From contig JBILTF010000002.1 in the NCBI GenBank assembly GCA_044371675.1, positions 8,285-72,284 of the forward strand: 64,000 nucleotides of DNA, read 5' to 3'. How positions within the stretch are numbered: position 1 is the first letter of the stretch; each line of letters begins with the position of its first letter. Positions 41,646 through 50,751 of the stretch are shown piece by piece. The position numbers and the translations under genes are program-made. The DNA comes from CAIZGX01 sp044371675. GTDB lineage: Bacteria > Bacteroidota > Bacteroidia > Flavobacteriales_D > Sanyastnellaceae. Below the pieces are notes generated by a model. The model worked only from the letters and a program-made list of their open reading frames with translations, did not search any database and had not been told where the DNA came from.

Positions 41646-43048
41646 TAGGAGAAGTAGAAGAAGAATTTAGAGATTCAGTTGCGCACATTAGCGCTGAAGG
41701 AAAACGCGTGTGGTTCTTTCCGAAGAAACCAAAAGGATATTTCTATAACCTTCGAAATTATTTGTCGTGGGTGTATTTGGTGGTGTTCTTTGGCTTACCG
41801 TTTGTCAAATTTCATGGTGCTCCGTTATTCTTGTTAAATATCATTGATCGCATTTACATCATCTTCGGTGTTCGCTTTTGGCCACAAGACTTTTTCATTT
41901 TCGTTTTGGGCATGCTCATCTTCGTGGTCTTCATCATTCTCTTCACTGTTATTTTCGGAAGGGTCTTCTGCGGATGGGTTTGTCCGCAAACCATTTTTAT
42001 GGAAATGGTTTTCCGCAAAATAGAATATTGGGTTGAAGGTGATCGCAAAGCGCAGATGGCTTTACGCGCAGACCCCTGGAACAGCAAAACACTCTCGCGT
42101 AGAATACTGAAAATTATTCTCTTCTTCGCTGTGTCGTTCGCCATTGCGAATACCTTCCTCATGTACATCATTGGAAGTGACGCTGTCTGGAACATTGCTA
42201 CAGAGCCTGTTTCTCATCATGTTGGAGGATTCCTTGCCATAGTCATTTTCAGTCTGGTATTCTTCTTCATTTACTATTGGTTCCGCGAGCAAGTGTGCTT
42301 AATTGTTTGTCCGTACGGAAGAATGCAAGGAGTTATGCTCGACAAAAATTCCATTGCGGTGACGTACGACCATGTCCGTGGCGAGCCAAGAACCAAACAT
42401 ATTAAAAAGACCGCTGACCAGCCGCATGGCGATTGTGTCGATTGTTTGGAGTGTATTCGTGTTTGTCCGACCGGCATTGACATTCGCAACGGACTACAAT
42501 TGGAGTGTGTGAACTGCACAGCTTGTATGGATGCGTGTGACACCGTAATGGAAAAGACACATCGCGAAAAAGGATTGATTCGCTATGCCTCTGAAAACAG
42601 CATTGTAACGAAAACGAAACTTCGCATTAACAAGCGCATACTGGCTTACTGCTTTGTTCTCTTGGCATTAATCTGTGTTGAAGCGTTTCTATTGATTACA
42701 CGAAGTGAATTGGAGGTGAACAGCGTTCGAACGCGCAACACCCTCTTCACTGTTGAATCCGATGGGGAAATTGGAAACCTCTACAACATTAAACTCATTA
42801 ACAAGACATCCAATGAAATGAACCTTGAATTCAAAATTGAAGGAAAGCATGCGCATTTCGATTGGATTGGTCATCAGAACAAATTGCAGTCGGGTGAAAT
42901 GAAAAACGGAGAGCTGTTCATATATGTTCCTTTGAATGAATTACCTGCTCAAAGAAACCGCGTGGAATTAGAAATTTATAGCAACGGCGAGCTGAAAGCC
43001 ACAGAACATCTCGTGCTTCTAGCACCGAATAAATTAAATAGACCATGA
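41642..43048 (+). CDS. ccoG: cbb3 oxidase accessory 4Fe-4S protein CcoG (RdxA/FixG)
   Basis: This 468-aa membrane protein has about five spans, a CGWVCPQT segment near residue 110, two 4Fe-4S motifs (CVDCLECIRVCP near 265, and CVNCTACMDAC following) and a C-terminal Ig-like FixG domain (about 345-468). It reduces copper for delivery during cbb3 oxidase assembly. It overlaps ccoP and ccoH by four bases each. Confidence 0.95.
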   Translation: MIGEVEEEFRDSVAHISAEGKRVWFFPKKPKGYFYNLRNYLSWVYLVVFFGLPFVKFHGAPLFLLNIIDRIYIIFGVRFWPQDFFIFVLGMLIFVVFIILFTVIFGRVFCGWVCPQTIFMEMVFRKIEYWVEGDRKAQMALRADPWNSKTLSRRILKIILFFAVSFAIANTFLMYIIGSDAVWNIATEPVSHHVGGFLAIVIFSLVFFFIYYWFREQVCLIVCPYGRMQGVMLDKNSIAVTYDHVRGEPRTKHIKKTADQPHGDCVDCLECIRVCPTGIDIRNGLQLECVNCTACMDACDTVMEKTHREKGLIRYASENSIVTKTKLRINKRILAYCFVLLALICVEAFLLITRSELEVNSVRTRNTLFTVESDGEIGNLYNIKLINKTSNEMNLEFKIEGKHAHFDWIGHQNKLQSGEMKNGELFIYVPLNELPAQRNRVELEIYSNGELKATEHLVLLAPNKLNRP

Positions 43049-43488
43049 ATTGGGGTTGGAAAATAACATTACTATACATCAGCTTTGCTGCAGGCATTTT
43101 GACTCTGGTTTTTCTTTCGATCAATCAAAAAATAGATTTGGTAGACAAGAACTACTATGAAAAAGAATTGGTTCACCAAGGAAGATTAGATCAGCAAAAG
43201 CACTATGCCGCACTCGAGAAAAAATGTTCATTTCAACTTCAAAATGGAACTGTCGTTATTCACTTTCCGTTTATGTTGAATGAAATGAGGGACGCTACGG
43301 TGAAGGTGTATTGCCCGAGTAACAATGCCTTCGATGCGAGTTACAACTTAACGGCTTCTTCAGACAGCGCTTTTGCGTTTTCCCTTCCAACCGAAATTCC
43401 TTCACGATACAACATTGAAGTTTTCTGGAAAAAAAACGGAAAGGAATATTATTTCGAAGAAATATTCGGACACAAACATGTTCATTGA
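43045..43488 (+). CDS. ccoH: cbb3 oxidase assembly protein CcoH (FixH)
   Basis: This 147-aa protein has one N-terminal span (about 8-28) followed by the KNYYEKELVHQGRLDQQK segment typical of FixH and a periplasmic beta-rich domain. CcoH is required for stable cbb3 oxidase assembly. It overlaps ccoG by four bases, and the start of the SafE-like gene lies 11 bases inside its end. Confidence 0.93.
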   Translation: MNWGWKITLLYISFAAGILTLVFLSINQKIDLVDKNYYEKELVHQGRLDQQKHYAALEKKCSFQLQNGTVVIHFPFMLNEMRDATVKVYCPSNNAFDASYNLTASSDSAFAFSLPTEIPSRYNIEVFWKKNGKEYYFEEIFGHKHVH

Positions 43489-44176
43489 ACTAATTATAGC
43501 TGCCCTATCCATGGGACTTTTAGGAAGTCTGCACTGCGTTGGCATGTGCGGACCCATTATCCTTAGCATTCCTTGGTCGAACACGCAAAAGGCTTTACAG
43601 ATTAGTCTTTATCATTTCGGAAGAGCCACAACCTACGCCCTAATGGGAGCAGCGGTCGGAGGTGTTGGACAATTGTTCCTTCCGAAAGATATAGGAGTGT
43701 GGCCTGCGCTCATTAGCGGAAGTGTTTTAATTCTTGTCTTCATCGCACAGTCGTATCCTTCTTTGTTTCAGAACACAGTATTTCCAGCATTATCTATCGC
43801 GACCTACTTCCGGAAATTCTTAAAAATGGAAAGTGTCTTTTCGCGTTTTTTCATGGGCATGGTGAACGGTATTCTCCCTTGCGGAATGGTTTATTCAGCG
43901 TTGGCTGCAGCTATTCTTTATCACAACGCTCTTTACTCAGGACTCTTTATGTTCATTTTCGGAATAGGCACCTCGCCCCTATTGATTCTACTTTCCAGAA
44001 TTAAAATGGCATTAAGCAAATACCCGTTCTTCAAACGCGAAAAGACCATTCGCTTCGCGTTGCTTATTTTGGGATTGCTGGTTATCCTGCGGGGCGCAGG
44101 TTTAGGGATTCCGATGGTGAGTCCGAAGCGGAATTGCTGCGCCTCTAATCACTCTGTGATTGATTCGAAGAATTGA
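43478..44176 (+). CDS. SafE/CcoA-like membrane protein, sulfite exporter TauE/SafE-type
   Basis: This 232-aa protein has six hydrophobic segments and the SHCVGMCGP-type motif (GSLHCVGMCGPI, near residue 20) and the NGILPCGMVYSAL segment of the family often found beside cco genes in Bacteroidota, annotated as sulfite exporter or urease accessory-like. A role in copper or metal import for the oxidase is plausible. The start at 43478 is chosen because it gives the usual short N-terminus; an ATG at 43373 would add residues lying in ccoH. Its stop is followed at once by a family D repeat array. Confidence 0.85.
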   Translation: MFIELIIAALSMGLLGSLHCVGMCGPIILSIPWSNTQKALQISLYHFGRATTYALMGAAVGGVGQLFLPKDIGVWPALISGSVLILVFIAQSYPSLFQNTVFPALSIATYFRKFLKMESVFSRFFMGMVNGILPCGMVYSALAAAILYHNALYSGLFMFIFGIGTSPLLILLSRIKMALSKYPFFKREKTIRFALLILGLLVILRGAGLGIPMVSPKRNCCASNHSVIDSKN

Positions 44177-44223
44177 TCTGTTGAAGTCAGATTGATCACC
44201 GTAGGTGATAGATGACGTAGCGT
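44177..44223 (+). repeat. Family D micro-hairpin array
   Basis: Directly after the TGA of the SafE-like gene: TCTG-N7-CAGA, linker, ATCACC-GTA-GGTGAT (44195-44209), linker, ACG-TAG-CGT (44215-44223). The spacers resemble ATTGAT/ATAGAT. It runs into TATATTTA, the probable promoter of the next gene. Confidence 0.55.
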
Positions 44224-44234
44224 ATATTTACCCC

Positions 44235-46610
44235 ATGAAAAAACTTCTCATCCGCAGCGCCATTGCGCTCGTATCACTTGTGATTCTATGCTTCATTGCA
44301 GCCTATTTTTGGTTGAAGAGCAGCTTGCCCGTCTATTCCGGAGAAATGAAATTGGCAGGGCTGCACGAGCCTGTTGATGCGTATTTCGATGAATTTGGAA
44401 TTCCGCATATTGATGCGAAAAATTCGGAAGATGCGTATCGTGCACTTGGATACTTGCATGCGCAAGAAAGATTGTTTCAATTGGAATTGTTACGCAGAGC
44501 CGGTAGTGGAACACTTGCCGAAATCATTGGTGAAGACATGGTGAAAGTCGATCGCATTTTTAGAACACTCGGCGTATCTGAGTATGCTAAAACATCTGCA
44601 GAAAATTTTCAAAAGAATCACATCGACGATGACATGGCGAAAGAAGTGAGCGCATACATGGATGGTGTGAATCAGTTTATCGAAAACGGTCCTACCCCAC
44701 CCGAGTTTGCCCTCATGGGAATTCCGAAAAGAAAATTAACCGTTACCGACATGTTCAGCATTAGCGCTGCCATGAGTTTCTCTTTTCAAATGGCCAATAA
44801 AACTGAGCCTATCATGACCCACATTGCGTTGAAATATGGGAATCAATATCTCTACGATTTAGGAATGCATCACGATTCAACGGAATCTGAAATTCGACAT
44901 TTCGACAATCGTGAAATCGATTCCAGTTTAATGATGTTAAATAATTTATTTCTTGAAGCCGAAGAGGCGCTTCCTGTTACACCCTTCGATGGCAGCAACG
45001 CATGGGCTGTTGCCGGAAGTAAATCGTCCACAGGCAAACCTATTTTCTGCAACGACACACACATTGGATACGGACTTCCACAAACGTGGTTTGAAGCGCA
45101 TGTTAAATGTCCAGAATTTGAAATAACAGGACATTTCCTTGCGGGAATTCCATATGCCCTAATTGGCAGAACCCCTCATCACGCATGGGGTATTACCATG
45201 CTTGAACAAGACGAAATGGATTTCTATGCAGAAAAAAGAAATCCGAAAAACGCCAACGAAGTGTGGTACAAGGGACAATATGTTCCACTCACCTTTCGAA
45301 CCGAAGAAATAAAAATCAAAGAAAAAGAAAGCCTTGTGCTAACGGTTGCAATTACTCCACACGGACCTGTTGTTAATGATGCGTTTGTTGGAATGAATAG
45401 CTCCACTCCTATTTCAATTTCATGGATCTACACAAAAGTGGAAAACAAAACATTCGAGGCCTTTCGTGAAATGAATCTTTCAACTTCAATGAGCCAATTC
45501 GAATCAACACTTTCATACATTCACAGCCCGGGATTGAGCCTTAACTATGCAGATGCAGAAGGAAACATAGCTTGGTGGGCATGTGCACATTTGGTGAAAC
45601 GACATCCATCTTGCAACTCTTGGGTTATTTTAAATGCAAGAGACACATTGAACGAATGGAACGGATACTATTCATTCAAAGAAAATCCAAGATGCGTTAA
45701 CCCTTCATGGGGATATATCTATAGCGCGAACGATTGGCCAGGTCCTCTCGCAGATGGCTCTTATTACCCTGGTTACTACAAGCCTCAATACCGTGCAGAT
45801 CGCATTAAAATGTTGCTAGAGGAAAGCAACCAATGGTCTGCTGAAAAGATGAAAACTATGCTGAATGACGTTACCTCAATCGTAGACGCAAGTATTCTTA
45901 AAGCGCTTGAACCCCTTGCCAAAAAAAGCAAATACTATGAAGATGTTGCCCCTGCATTTCTCTGGAACGGCGCCTATGAGCCTGAAGCAGTTGGTCCAGT
46001 TCTCTTCAACCGATTCCTTTATTACTATTTAAAATTCGCTTGCGAAGATGAAATGGGAAAAGATCATTTCAATCTTTTCTTAGACACGCATCAACTGCAA
46101 CGCACTCAATTGGATTTGTTCAACAATGAGCATGCCGTCTGGTGGGACAATGTGCATACAAAGCAAATTGAAACTCGCGAAGACATTTTACTTCTCGCCT
46201 TCGAGACAGCGGCTCAGAAATTATTGAAGGAAGAAGGCGTCGTTGAAAAATGGGCTTGGAAAAAAGTATGTAAGCTTGAATTGAAACATCCCCTCGGCGT
46301 TGTTGCACTATTCAAACCTTTCGTAAACCGAGAAGAGCTTCCAGTTTGGGGTGGGAATGAAACCATTCACCAATCGGGATTCAAACTAGACAGCACAGGA
46401 AACTACCGTGTTCATTTCGGATCGCAAATGCGCATCATTCACGATTTCGAAAATAATGAAAGTTGGAATATTACACCGGCCGGACAAAGCGGACATCCAC
46501 TAAGCAGGCACTATCTCGATCAAGCAGAATTGTACCGAACAAAAAAATTCAGACAAGAATGGAACGACTGGGAGAAAATAAAGACTTTCCCTAAGTTGCG
46601 CTTATCTTAG
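44235..46610 (+). CDS. Penicillin acylase-family Ntn hydrolase
   Basis: This 791-aa protein has an N-terminal span or signal anchor (about 5-27), an alpha subunit region, then DGSNAWAV with the nucleophile Ser near 254, which becomes the N-terminus of the beta subunit after self-cleavage. Conserved downstream segments include NDTHIGYGLPQTWFEAH and the WGGNETIHQ-like end. Members hydrolyse penicillins, acyl-homoserine lactones or other amides; the substrate here is unknown. The start at 44235 follows TATATTTA by four bases; an ATG at 44205 is in the repeat array and is rejected. Confidence 0.88.
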   Translation: MKKLLIRSAIALVSLVILCFIAAYFWLKSSLPVYSGEMKLAGLHEPVDAYFDEFGIPHIDAKNSEDAYRALGYLHAQERLFQLELLRRAGSGTLAEIIGEDMVKVDRIFRTLGVSEYAKTSAENFQKNHIDDDMAKEVSAYMDGVNQFIENGPTPPEFALMGIPKRKLTVTDMFSISAAMSFSFQMANKTEPIMTHIALKYGNQYLYDLGMHHDSTESEIRHFDNREIDSSLMMLNNLFLEAEEALPVTPFDGSNAWAVAGSKSSTGKPIFCNDTHIGYGLPQTWFEAHVKCPEFEITGHFLAGIPYALIGRTPHHAWGITMLEQDEMDFYAEKRNPKNANEVWYKGQYVPLTFRTEEIKIKEKESLVLTVAITPHGPVVNDAFVGMNSSTPISISWIYTKVENKTFEAFREMNLSTSMSQFESTLSYIHSPGLSLNYADAEGNIAWWACAHLVKRHPSCNSWVILNARDTLNEWNGYYSFKENPRCVNPSWGYIYSANDWPGPLADGSYYPGYYKPQYRADRIKMLLEESNQWSAEKMKTMLNDVTSIVDASILKALEPLAKKSKYYEDVAPAFLWNGAYEPEAVGPVLFNRFLYYYLKFACEDEMGKDHFNLFLDTHQLQRTQLDLFNNEHAVWWDNVHTKQIETREDILLLAFETAAQKLLKEEGVVEKWAWKKVCKLELKHPLGVVALFKPFVNREELPVWGGNETIHQSGFKLDSTGNYRVHFGSQMRIIHDFENNESWNITPAGQSGHPLSRHYLDQAELYRTKKFRQEWNDWEKIKTFPKLRLS

Positions 46611-46635
46611 CCCAACCTCAAAATTATCATTTAAA

Positions 46636-48789
46636 ATGAAGAAATTATTCATTGCTTCTTTTACTCTATTTCTTGCTCTAACATCAATAGCTCAAGAAAA
46701 GAAAAACTTAACACTCGAAGAAGCAGTTCTTGGTCAGTTTAGACAATTTTATCCCGAGCATTTGCAATTGCAATGGATTCCTGGAACCGACAGATACTCT
46801 CAGATAAAAAATGACACACTGTTTAGCCAAGCTGCCATGGGCAAATCGAAGCCGACCGTTGAACTTACCCTTGCTCAAGTGAACAGCGCTTTCGAAATAA
46901 ATGGTATTGAAAAAGCAACAAGTATGCCTCGTTGGGAATGGATTTCAGCAAACGAACTGCACGCAACTGCAACTTCGTCTTCTGCAAAAAACAAAACCGT
47001 TGAAGTGACTTTCAACGTGAAAAGTAAAATGGCAAATGTGGTGAATGCCTACGACACCGATGCCGAAAACGTAGATTTCCACAAGAAAGGAAATGTAGCT
47101 TTCACAAGAGTAAACAATTTGTTCGTGAAGAGCGGTGCAGAGGAGAAACAAGTGACCTTTAATGTTGAAGGAATTGTCAGTGGACAAAGTATTTCACGCA
47201 ATGAATATGGCATTGCAAAAGGAACGTTTTGGTCGAAGGAAGGAAATCGTTTGGCCTTCTATCAAAAAGATGAATCAAGCGTGTCTGAATATCCGTTAAT
47301 CAATTACAACACAACTCCTGCTAGCGTGAATAACATTCGTTATCCTATGGCAGGTGATTCGAGTGAGAGAATTAGCATTGGCGTATACGATATCAAAACT
47401 GGAAAGACCATCTTTCTTAAACTAAATGGTGGGATTTTAAACGACACGTATTACGCAACCAACTTGTCTTGGAGTCCCGATGAAAATTTCATTTTACTTG
47501 CTGAAATGAATCGTGCTACAACCACCTGCAGCGTGAACGTTTATAACGCCGTTAACGGTGATTTTATTCGAACCCTATTTACAGAAGCCGACGCGCGCTG
47601 GGTTGAACCTGATCAAGCACCCTACTTCCTTTCGAATACAACATTTCTGTGGTACACATGGAAGAATGGCTTCCACAATTATTACCTGTATGATTTAGCA
47701 GGAAATTTAACTGCGCAAACCAACGCGAACTTCGAATTGATGTCTATTCTAGGATTGAGCGACGACAAGAAAACCATTTTCTTCGAAGGAACTGGAACGA
47801 ATGCGACCGAGCGTCATCTTTACTCTGCTCCTACTTCAACATTGAACCTAACCGCCATAACCAATGAAGCAGGTACACACGGCATTCAAGTTTCTTCTAA
47901 CGGAAAGTACTTCATAGATCAATTCAGTTCGCTTTCTGTTCCAAACCGTGTTTCAATTTCTCTCGTTGATAAAGGAATCCCCAACGTAATTTTAAAGTCC
48001 GAAGACAAACTGAAAAACTATAATGTAGGGACAACTGAAATCTTCAACATTAACGCTAACAATGGCACTTCACTCTATTGTCGACTCATTAAACCTTCCA
48101 ACTTCGACCCGGAAAAAAAATATCCTGTGGTCGTTTATGTATACAACGGTCCGCACGTTCAATTGATTTCAAATTCTTATTTAGGTGGAAGCTCATTGTG
48201 GATGAACTACCTCGCTGAGCAAGGTTATTTGGTATTCACTGTTGACGGACAAGGTTCAGCGCATCGCGGAAAGGAATTCGAGCAAATCATTCATCGCCAA
48301 TTGGGCACGCAAGAAATGGCCGATCAATTAGCAGGTGTGGAATGGTTGAAGAAGCAATCATATGTAGACCCTGCTCGCATGGCGGTTCATGGATGGAGCT
48401 TCGGCGGATTCATGACTACCTCACTTATGCTTCGTGCACCGGGTACATTCAAAGTAGGTGTCGCTGGTGGACCTGTTATCGACTGGCGCTTGTATGAAGT
48501 TATGTATACGGAAAGATACATGGACACTCCGCAAGAAAACGCTGAAGGTTTCGATGCAAACAACTGCACGAAACACGCAGATAAACTTCAAGGTAAATTG
48601 TTAATGATACACGGTGCCGACGACAACGTAGTAGTTCTTCAACACAACATGCGTTTCTTAAAGGCTTGTGTAGACAAAAAGATACCTGTTGACTTTTTCG
48701 TTTATCCTGGACATGAGCACAACGTTCGTGGAAAAGACCGTGTACATCTCATGAATAAAATAATCACTTACATCACCGATAATTTATAA
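46636..48789 (+). CDS. S9-family dipeptidyl peptidase IV
   Basis: This 717-aa protein has a signal peptide (1-19), an eight-bladed propeller (about 30-470) and an alpha/beta hydrolase domain. The nucleophile Ser is in HGWSFGGF (about 589), the Asp in GADDNVV (about 660) and the His in GHEHN (about 693). It removes Xaa-Pro or Xaa-Ala dipeptides in the periplasm. It follows the penicillin acylase gene after 25 bases and probably works with the DPP11-like enzyme in peptide use. Confidence 0.95.
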   Translation: MKKLFIASFTLFLALTSIAQEKKNLTLEEAVLGQFRQFYPEHLQLQWIPGTDRYSQIKNDTLFSQAAMGKSKPTVELTLAQVNSAFEINGIEKATSMPRWEWISANELHATATSSSAKNKTVEVTFNVKSKMANVVNAYDTDAENVDFHKKGNVAFTRVNNLFVKSGAEEKQVTFNVEGIVSGQSISRNEYGIAKGTFWSKEGNRLAFYQKDESSVSEYPLINYNTTPASVNNIRYPMAGDSSERISIGVYDIKTGKTIFLKLNGGILNDTYYATNLSWSPDENFILLAEMNRATTTCSVNVYNAVNGDFIRTLFTEADARWVEPDQAPYFLSNTTFLWYTWKNGFHNYYLYDLAGNLTAQTNANFELMSILGLSDDKKTIFFEGTGTNATERHLYSAPTSTLNLTAITNEAGTHGIQVSSNGKYFIDQFSSLSVPNRVSISLVDKGIPNVILKSEDKLKNYNVGTTEIFNINANNGTSLYCRLIKPSNFDPEKKYPVVVYVYNGPHVQLISNSYLGGSSLWMNYLAEQGYLVFTVDGQGSAHRGKEFEQIIHRQLGTQEMADQLAGVEWLKKQSYVDPARMAVHGWSFGGFMTTSLMLRAPGTFKVGVAGGPVIDWRLYEVMYTERYMDTPQENAEGFDANNCTKHADKLQGKLLMIHGADDNVVVLQHNMRFLKACVDKKIPVDFFVYPGHEHNVRGKDRVHLMNKIITYITDNL

Positions 48790-48802
48790 TTTCGGCCCAC
48801 TT

Positions 48803-49888
48803 ATGAAAAACACTTCACTTACTGAAAAGCACATTGCGCTTGGAGCGAAAATGGTTCCATTCGCAGGTTACAATATGCCTGTTCTATACGCGGGATTAAT
48901 GCAAGAACACCACTGCGTGAGAAACGACGTGGGCGTTTTCGATGTTAGTCACATGGGCGAATTTTGGATCAGCGGTCCAAAAGCTTTCGATTTAATTCAA
49001 TACGCTACTTCTAACGACGTTTCGAAATTGTTCGACGGAAAAGTTCAATACAGCTGTTTGCCGAACGCGACAGGTGGAATTGTTGACGACCTTTTGGTTT
49101 ACCGCGTGAACGAAGAAATGTATTTGTTGGTGGTGAATGCTTCGAACATTGATAAAGATTGGAATCACCTTTCTGAATTGAACAAGGAGTTCGGAGCAAC
49201 CATGGTAAACAAGTCAGATGACACTTCGTTGTTGGCGGTTCAAGGACCGAAAGCTGCAGCTGCATTGCAATCGTTGACCGATATGACGTTGAGCGACATG
49301 GAGTATTACACGTTCAAAATTGGGACATTTGCTGGCGTTGAAAACGTTGTTGTTTCAACAACAGGATATACCGGTGCGGGTGGATTCGAGATTTACTTCC
49401 CGAATGAAGCGGCTAATGACATGTGGGACAAAATATTTGCAGCAGGCGCTGAACAAGGTATTCAGCCAATTGGATTAGGCGCAAGAGATACCTTACGTTT
49501 GGAAATGGGATTCTGTTTGTACGGAAACGACATCAACGATACTACCTCTCCGCTTGAAGCTGGATTGGGATGGATCACGAAGTTCAGTTCGCCTTTCTTG
49601 AATTCTGAAAATCTAAAAGCACAGAAAGAAGCCGGAGTAACGCGTAAGCTTGTGGCTTTCGAAATGATCGACAAAGGAATTCCTCGTCACGATTATGAAA
49701 TTGCAGACGCCAGCGGAAACGTTGTGGGAATTGTAACGAGCGGAACACAAAGCCCAAGCTTGGAAAAGGCAATTGGAATGGGTTACGTACCAACAGCTAT
49801 GAGCACTTTAGGAACAGAAGTATTTATTTTAGTTCGTGGAAAATCGTTGAAAGCCGTTGTGGTTTCACTTCCATTCTACAAGAAATAA
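48803..49888 (+). CDS. gcvT: Aminomethyltransferase (glycine cleavage T protein)
   Basis: This 361-aa protein shows the GcvT folate-binding features: VFDVSHMGEFWI, VQYSCLPNATGGIVDDLLVYR, GYTGAGGFEIYFP and GARDTLRLEMGFCLYGND. It transfers the methylene group from the lipoyl H protein to tetrahydrofolate in glycine breakdown. gcvH and gcvP are not in the window, as is common in Bacteroidota. It ends with a good terminator. Confidence 0.97.
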   Translation: MKNTSLTEKHIALGAKMVPFAGYNMPVLYAGLMQEHHCVRNDVGVFDVSHMGEFWISGPKAFDLIQYATSNDVSKLFDGKVQYSCLPNATGGIVDDLLVYRVNEEMYLLVVNASNIDKDWNHLSELNKEFGATMVNKSDDTSLLAVQGPKAAAALQSLTDMTLSDMEYYTFKIGTFAGVENVVVSTTGYTGAGGFEIYFPNEAANDMWDKIFAAGAEQGIQPIGLGARDTLRLEMGFCLYGNDINDTTSPLEAGLGWITKFSSPFLNSENLKAQKEAGVTRKLVAFEMIDKGIPRHDYEIADASGNVVGIVTSGTQSPSLEKAIGMGYVPTAMSTLGTEVFILVRGKSLKAVVVSLPFYKK

Positions 49889-49910
49889 TTTCAATTTATG
49901 TTGAAATGAA

Positions 49911-49936
49911 AATGCCCTCCTAAGAGGGCATTTTTT
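49911..49936 (+). terminator. Bidirectional terminator between gcvT and the rhodanese-thioredoxin gene
   Basis: Perfect stem AATGCCCTC / GAGGGCATT around CTAA, followed by six T on the plus strand and by A run upstream, so it can stop transcripts from both converging genes. Confidence 0.88.
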
Positions 49937-49954
49937 CTTTATGTGAAGTTGGAA

Positions 49955-50650
49955 TTACAATCCCATTTTAGCCTTCAATTCTTCTTTTGAAATGAGTCCA
50001 ACATTTGTGAATTTCAATTCATTGTTGGAATAATATTTTAATGTTGGAAGTGCGTCAACGCCCAATTCTGTCGAGATTTTGGGATTTTCATCCATATCAA
50101 TGGTTACAATTTTCAATGAAGGATTTTCCTTCGCTAGTTCTTCCAAAGAAGGCTTCATTTTACGGCAAGGAGCGCACCACTCGGCAGAAAAATCGACCAG
50201 TACATTTCCACCCGAAACAAGCGTTTTATAATCTTCTGAACTCATTCCGCCATTTGCACTCACCTTTCCAGTAACAACAGGAAGGCCTGCAGATTTCCAT
50301 TTCATAATTCCACCTTCAAGATCATACACCTCGGTGTAACCTTGATTGCGCATAGCCGCAGCAGCGTTCGAACTTCTTGCTCCACTTCGACAATAAACGA
50401 AGACTGGAGCATTCTTATCAATGGCATCAATTCTTCGCTGAAAATCATTACCGTTCCAATCGGCTAACAAAGCCCCTTCAATATATTCCTTTGAGAATTC
50501 TTCAGGAGTACGAACATCTAGCAAAACTGCATTTGGCGTTGCTTTTAGCTTTTCAGAAAACGATTTCGCATCAAGAAGAGGATTTCCTGCCTGTGAAGAA
50601 CAAGCGCTGAATAATAGCGCCACGAACAATAGTAAATTTGAATATTTCAT
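49955..50650 (-). CDS. Lipoprotein with rhodanese and thioredoxin domains fused
   Basis: This 231-aa protein has a lipoprotein signal (LLFSACSS, Cys near 15), a rhodanese domain with the active loop CRSGARS near residue 86, and a thioredoxin domain with WCAPC near 156 and a cis-Pro (ALPTL). It would act on the periplasmic side of a membrane in sulfur or disulfide chemistry. Both active sites are intact. The start at 50650 is chosen because it gives a normal lipoprotein signal; an upstream ATG at 50683 would add 11 residues. Confidence 0.9.
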   Translation of the reverse strand: MKYSNLLLFVALLFSACSSQAGNPLLDAKSFSEKLKATPNAVLLDVRTPEEFSKEYIEGALLADWNGNDFQRRIDAIDKNAPVFVYCRSGARSSNAAAAMRNQGYTEVYDLEGGIMKWKSAGLPVVTGKVSANGGMSSEDYKTLVSGGNVLVDFSAEWCAPCRKMKPSLEELAKENPSLKIVTIDMDENPKISTELGVDALPTLKYYSNNELKFTNVGLISKEELKAKMGL

Positions 50651-50739
50651 ACTGCATATTACGAAGAATAATCTATAGTACAAATGAGAGAAGTTAAATT
50701 CTTACCTTGTGCGATAGGAATAACAAAGGCCGTTCCTAT

Positions 50740-50747
50740 TACATTTG
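50740..50747 (+). promoter_or_regulatory. -7 promoter element for the secreted lamin-tail protein
   Basis: TACATTTG, exact TAnnTTTG, ends four bases before the ATG at 50752, so the transcript would be leaderless or nearly so. Confidence 0.5.
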
Positions 50748-50751
50748 TAAT

